NCBI GenBank assembly: GCA_010014835.2
Contig: JAAAKB020000021.1
Span: 1,217,085 to 1,242,897, forward strand
Source: Apostichopus leukothele
Lineage: Eukaryota; Echinodermata; Holothuroidea; Aspidochirotida; Stichopodidae
DNA length: 25,813 nucleotides
Direction of reading: 5' to 3'
Shown: piece after piece, positions 20,970-25,813 of the stretch
Layout: each line of letters begins with the position of its first letter
Numbering within the stretch: the stretch's first letter is position 1
Made by a program: the position numbers and the translations under genes
Notes under the pieces: generated by a model
Told to the model about the DNA's origin: nothing
The model's database searches: none
Seen by the model: only the letters and a program-made list of their open reading frames with translations

Positions 20970-21355
20970 CTTACAGATTGATTCCATTGTAACATTCCGT
21001 ACTTGAAATCGTCGAATTGTTACTAGTTATAATAGTCTCAAAAATAAGTGTTCGTCCCGTTCTTGTCCTAATTTTTTATTAAAAGGAAATAAAAAAGGAG
21101 AAGAAGAAGACGAATAGAGAAAGTATGATATTTTCTTTCTTAATAATATTACTGCTTGAAACTTGACACCCCGGTTGTATGCTTAAGGTTTCAATTGCCT
21201 CACAATTAAAATAATGTTGTTAATTTCTGAAACTAAGACCATAAAGAAGAAAATAAGCTAATACTCTCCCCACCTGGCACTGACCGTATACCTAGAATGA
21301 AAAGATGCGCAAGAATTGCGGAAAACAGGAAACCTGAAATGGCTGTAATGACTCT

Positions 21356-21365
21356 GTGACGTCAC
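21356..21365. promoter_or_regulatory. Palindromic CRE (ATF/CREB-type) site
   Basis: GTGACGTCAC is the complete CRE palindrome with symmetric flanks. It is in presumed intron or downstream spacer. A second TGACGTCA lies at 16977-16984 in repeat sequence. Confidence 0.35.
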
Positions 21366-22815
21366 GTCCAGCCTGCATATGATCCTAGCAGGCCAAAAGG
21401 CGAGCTTTTCCAGAGAGCTGCTGTTGCTGCTGGTTGGCTGTACTATTCGGTATAGATCTCGACCATGTACACATACATTAATATAAAGATGAAAAATAAA
21501 GGTGTCGCTGCGCTTATTCCATTAATATTCCAATTAATTCCGATACGATTCCAAGAGGTGTTGATTGAGGGCGTTGAAACATGTTACGAGGTTGTTTCTA
21601 GAAAAGTGGAAAGCTTGAGAAGATAAAACCAAAGGTGAAAGGTCGCTCCTGGGTTCCTTGTGGACACAAGAGGGGATGATAACAAAACCCGACAAAGATC
21701 GAGCAGAAATCCCTTTTTAATTTTTTTTATATTTCAGCTCGTAAGCTTTATATGAATGACATACGTGTAGTCACGGACATAGAAAGTGGCCATGATAAGA
21801 TCTAAATAGCTTTTTTTTTAAATCCTTATAAGTTCGATTCTGGTCAAAATCGTCATTCCTTGTATGAAAAAGGTAACCTATATATCGCGCAATCCACTCA
21901 GAAAGTGTCCATGAATGATTATCTCATTATGAAATCAAGAAATTTGAAAACATTAGAAATGTATTTAATATATATAGGCTATATATATATATTTAACGTT
22001 TTGGCAGAATTTGGGATTTGAACTATATACTAGGTATAAAATCTGAGGTGTTACTCGCTCGGCAACTTCGACAAAACTGATTTTTCTATCAGCGTCAGCT
22101 GCCGGAGAGGCATTCGGTATCTTTTAAACACTTGTAAATCCTGTTATATAAATATTAAGAGAGTTTTTAAATAAACTGTAAACTGGAGAAGCCCTGCTAC
22201 AGTTAAACAATTTACAATTAGACTGCTGCTGCAGTAGTCTTTAGTTTATATCTTGTCATCAGTATTGGTGTGTTTAGATTATGGGCAAACGTTCCCTATA
22301 TTCCTTCGCATGGACTGTTTCCTTTACCTCTCCCTGTATATCTTGACCCTCGTATCAGCTCTAAACATCTGACTGGCTCCCCGGCACAGTGTAAACAGTT
22401 TGGAAACAGTCACTTGTCTAGTTTATATACAAAGAAATATTTCTGTTATAAACTTTGTCTCACGAAGTATACAAACCGATTGAAAGTCTTGATAAAGCGA
22501 GAAGTTGATGTTAAGATTTTGGGACGAGGCCACGTTAAGGCAAAAACAAAAAAAAAACACAAAAAAATCGTAAGGGGTTGTTGGGGAAGAAGGTATATAA
22601 CAACCCATATTTTCTCTAAGCTTCCCCAATAACCATCCGGGTGCCTCAATCCCGATAGGGCCCATCGTACATTTTCGTCCTTCATTAGCGGTTCTATACC
22701 CGGGTCATTAGGAACCGCTTAGTCGTGATTTACACTTTACACAACTTTGTTTTATAAACTGTACCGATTTTAATCACCACACGTGGAGGGAAAGTGAGTG
22801 AAAAGATGGCACAGG

Positions 22816-22862
22816 TGAGAGAGAGAGTTGGGGAGGGAAGAGAAAGAGGGAGAGAGAGAGAC
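22816..22862 (+). repeat. GA-rich simple repeat
   Basis: Imperfect (GA)n with G-run interruptions. Confidence 0.8.
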
Positions 22863-22988
22863 TGACGTGTTGTTTATTCTTGTCGGTTTTATGTTGTATA
22901 CAAGGATATAAATACATGCCGCTGTTATGTATACACATACTACAATCCGCAGCAAAATATTACCCTTGTTTAGATTTTCAAACCAGAG

Positions 22989-23555
22989 ATGGTCGTGAGA
23001 CAAACGGCATCAAGCATTCCCAGGCTCGACACGGTAAAAGGTAAAACGGTTTCTTTTCTCACAAAAACTTCTTGGAGTCTCTATGATGTAGAGAAAGGAC
23101 CCCGGTCGGTTGGCTGTTATAATAACTTTTTTGAAGGAGTATTAGGCTTTACTCTCCTCTGTGTAATGTTAGTAGCCTCGTGGAATTATCAAACTTTTGG
23201 GAAATATTGCTCAAGCGCTTACCCCAAGAGTGATGTTGGCGAACTTTTTTACAATCTGGAGAAAGACGGATGTACGAATGCCAAGGGAATTCTGGGATCA
23301 GTTGATATCACAAAGAAACAACACAGTGAGGGAGACTGTATAAGAGAGAATACGAAAGCACAGGAGAAAAGTCAAAACAGGATATTGTTCGATAGAACAG
23401 TTGAAAATTGCAAGGAAGAAAAATATATATATTTCACACACACACATCACATGCAAGCTGGAACGTATTTACGTATTATCGGTTATTACGCCATCGGTAT
23501 TCCCGCAAAGGCATCAAAGGCCGCAACCAGAAAGTTTGTTACAGAGATTTGTTGA
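22989..23555 (+). CDS. Unrecognised 188-residue open frame
   Basis: The longest frame outside FoxF, starting with ATG in a good context (GAGATGG, G at -3 and +4). The predicted product has a basic Ser/Thr-rich N-terminus and one hydrophobic segment at about residues 49-66 (FEGVLGFTLLCVMLVASW), a possible membrane span. A mixed, Cys-containing, charged C-terminal half follows, with a short His/Thr stretch from a CACA repeat. An AATAAA polyadenylation-type hexamer lies at 23558-23563, directly after the TGA. I recognise no domain. In DNA of this composition a frame this long is uncommon by chance, though not impossible. It could be a lineage-specific gene, an exon, or a non-coding transcript. 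It lies on the same strand as FoxF and perhaps inside its transcription unit. Confidence 0.3.
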   Translation: MVVRQTASSIPRLDTVKGKTVSFLTKTSWSLYDVEKGPRSVGCYNNFFEGVLGFTLLCVMLVASWNYQTFGKYCSSAYPKSDVGELFYNLEKDGCTNAKGILGSVDITKKQHSEGDCIRENTKAQEKSQNRILFDRTVENCKEEKYIYFTHTHHMQAGTYLRIIGYYAIGIPAKASKAATRKFVTEIC

Positions 23556-25813
23556 AAATAAAAGCAAATCTTGATGCTTATAGCCTATTGCGAAAACAGC
23601 ACCGTTAACATTATTCAACTTGTGTAAATAGTATCACGTGAATTGCCAAGGATACACTATTTATTACTATGGATGGAAACTTTCTGTGACGTTTCACACA
23701 GTCCCCCTCTGCAGTCTGTTCACAGCAATATCAGTCACACTGATTATTGATAAAAACGTGACATTGTGTCCCTCTTTTACAGGCAAAGTGCCTTTTTTAT
23801 TGCGCTATAATAGCCGACGGTTAATTCATGTTTTGAAACTTTTTGAGATTTTTTTATTATTATATCTTTCCGAATTTCTAGATCAAAATAGGGAAAACTT
23901 GAATCAAGATAGGATTCAAGAAAGATCACTGAATTCGTTCTTAATAAAGGAAAAATTAAGATCAGTGAAAATCAATCAGTCGATGAAATTTCACACGTTT
24001 TTGGATTTAACCCCCCAAAAATAAGGGTAAGTAATTTTAATACAATTTGCGATAAAATAACGAGTGGATGCCAAGTGAATTTGTGAACAGTGATATGATA
24101 CATGAGCCTAAGGAGGAAAGGTGTGATATGTTAAGCTAGGCGTCTTGCAACCTACAGATAACTGTGTAAAGTATTAGCGAAAACGTACTGCATTATAGGA
24201 GTATGGAAGGAAGCATGCATTGACTAACGTACAAACAGGCATACATATTGATCTTTGTATAACAGAAGGTGTTCCTGGTGCAGTGGGTATACTATCTAAC
24301 ATCACAATTTGTACATGAACATACTTTGTGGGTGATATATCTATATGGTATATGTATATGGTCTACCTATGTGGCATCTTATAAAGGGATATTGTGATCC
24401 TTGAAATTCAATGAGAAGTTTCTTACATGCATAGGATAACGACCAGCCTAAGCGCTTGGTTACCGGTTTACAGGTGTGTGTATGGACTGTGCATATGTAT
24501 ATGCGGCTTCAATTCGTAAAAGAAACGAACGACAACGAACAAAATAATACATCCCTGCTCTGTAGTCAAAAGATAGCCATGCTTAACTCTTTGTTTTTCT
24601 ATGTATTTTATATGTTTTCATCACTGCGGGACCATTACAATCTTCAACGTTATTTGGGTGCGTACGTATTACACAGGGACGAGTTGGAAGTATTCTACGC
24701 TCGCTATTATCAATCCGGGTTGGGTAAATGACTTCAGCAAGTCTGAAAAACCATCGATTAAGTTCGATTTTCTGTCCGGCAAGCAAACACGGTTAAGTCG
24801 TTTGATTCATATCCATGTCCAATGTCGTACAGACTGTGTTAGATGTGCACATAGGTGCTTACATGATATAGAAGGTCTTTGTTAGGCAGCTTTTGAGATA
24901 TATTTGAGATGTAAACTTCGGCTGATATACTTACTTCGCCACTCCATTATCTGCCTTAACCTCATCGAAAATAAGAATTGTTTTTACATTAAGCATGTTC
25001 TATATAATAACAATTTGTTTACCCAGTTGCGAGGGTTCAATGTAATAAAATAATGAGCATTGTTTCTGAACTTCTTTGTGTCATTCGCTAAAAAATACAA
25101 AAAGGACAGCAAATTTTAAACGTATTACCAACTTGCGAATTCAAAATATTATTTGCTTGCAAATGTCTTTTATTTGTTATTGGGATAGTAAACTATGAGA
25201 GAATGATAGTAAAACTATAACCTGCTTGTTGTAGAGCAGTTATTATTATTATTTTGGGGAGGGGGTGGGGAGGGAGGGTTGGGGAACATTTCGATATTCT
25301 ATCGGATTTTTCTGTTACTTATTATCTTTCACCTTTGTTGCAATATTAAAGTGTACTTTGACTGAAAACATCGCGCGTTGCATTGTTCTATACTTTCATG
25401 TACAAACATCTTAGCTAAATATCATTTATGGATAAACATATCGTACATATTAATAATAATAATATAATTAACTAAACAAAGGAAATAATAACAAAAATAG
25501 AAATTAATAATAAATAAATAAAATAATAATAGTAATTCTTATATAAAGGCATTTATCAGAATTTTACAAAATAAAAGTCAGATACGTAGAAACTTTACAG
25601 AACAGTAGCAATCGGATGATTAATAGTCAAAAAAAGAAAGAATACATTTTTGTTTAAATTATGGATTATTTTTTTTAACAGGCAATTAAATAAATCTATG
25701 TTGCCGTTCCATTCAATGTTCAGGCGTAACACTTAAATTGAACATAAATCGCAAAGAGAGAGAGACAGAGAAGACGAGGGGGGGGGACACTCTGGGGACG
25801 GGCTATCCAATCC
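23556..25813. other. Downstream non-coding stretch
   Basis: Several + strand frames (23638-24024, 24456-24731, 24601-24885) overlap or start with GTG/TTG and match nothing I know. From about 24900 to the end the DNA is very AT-rich, with a G-rich block at 25256-25285, AAT-type simple repeats at 25448-25540 and a GA/G run at 25755-25790. Confidence 0.55.
25448..25540 (+). repeat. AAT/AAAT simple-repeat region
   Basis: Interrupted runs of AAT and AAAT units over about 90 bp. Confidence 0.75.

Larger units (their letters stand above)
20970..22988. other. Non-coding spacer, no gene recognised
   Basis: No confident gene. It holds a full CRE palindrome (21356-21365), a small hairpin with 8-bp arms (22687-22694 and 22713-22720) around a CCCGGG loop, and a GA-rich simple repeat (22816-22862). 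An open frame at 22270-22632 begins with GTG rather than ATG and is not called. Confidence 0.5.

Noticed and set aside
21722-21806. Acceptor TATTTCAG at 21731-21738 followed in the FoxF phase by an Ala-Arg-Lys start and about 20 open codons, as FoxF exon 2
   Set aside because: Arg-Lys echoes the DRKEF start of vertebrate exon 2, but the rest and the end do not resemble a FoxF tail, and short open stretches after an acceptor are common.
21828-21848. GTTCGATTC as a tRNA B box (tRNA gene or tRNA-derived SINE)
   Set aside because: No matching A box at the right spacing and no cloverleaf or acceptor stem could be drawn.
22270-22632. 120-codon + strand frame
   Set aside because: Begins with GTG, overlaps equally long reverse-strand frames and shows no domain; kept only as part of the ORF-dense region finding.
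1-25813. CRISPR arrays, operons or bacterial-type systems
   Set aside because: Spliced animal gene, microsatellites and spacer-rich layout show nuclear eukaryotic DNA; the tandem repeats at 20.4 and 20.9 kb have no spacers.

Overview
This is a eukaryotic, AT-rich, mostly non-coding window with one gene I can name: a forkhead transcription factor of the FoxF class. Its large 5' coding exon lies at about 9413-10598 on the + strand. The forkhead domain is nearly identical to deuterostome FoxF proteins. The gene is split by a consensus splice donor, and the surrounding DNA has long non-coding spacers, microsatellites and old diverged repeats. Together these point to a marine invertebrate deuterostome. 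I lean towards an echinoderm, possibly a sea cucumber, but this is inference from FoxF class and repeat style, not proof.

Layout. 1-1040: diverged direct repeats of a unit about 470 bp long, cut by the left edge. 1040-6835: no recognisable gene; G-rich tracts, microsatellites, a perfect DR1 nuclear-receptor-type site and a short hAT-like terminus or hairpin. 6836-7331: a 496-bp foldback (long inverted repeat) element with arms of about 185-190 bp. 7332-9412: FoxF upstream region, with a DR2 nuclear-receptor-type site, a forkhead site and, about 450 bp before the start codon, an exact match to the GLI/Ci (Hedgehog effector) consensus. 9413-10598: FoxF exon 1, ending at a GTAAGT donor in phase 1. 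10599 onward: presumed FoxF intron and/or downstream spacer, with no exon 2 that I can recognise. A scaffold gap of exactly 100 N lies at 15328-15427, followed by an old repeat region (about 15.8-17.2 kb) rich in AGGTCA half-sites. At 20.4 kb there is a very young 49-bp x 3 tandem repeat, and at 20.9 kb a perfect 17-bp x 3 repeat. From 22.2 to 24.9 kb the + strand is unusually rich in open frames, including an ATG-started 188-codon frame (22989-23555) that I do not recognise.

Function. The window is best read as the FoxF locus: a visceral/mesodermal forkhead regulator plus flanking regulatory DNA. The most useful regulatory reading is the GLI-consensus site upstream of FoxF, because FoxF genes are established Hedgehog-responsive genes in other bilaterians. 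Apart from FoxF, nearly all open frames are short, many lack an ATG, and they are of the number expected by chance in AT-rich DNA; I have not annotated them as genes.
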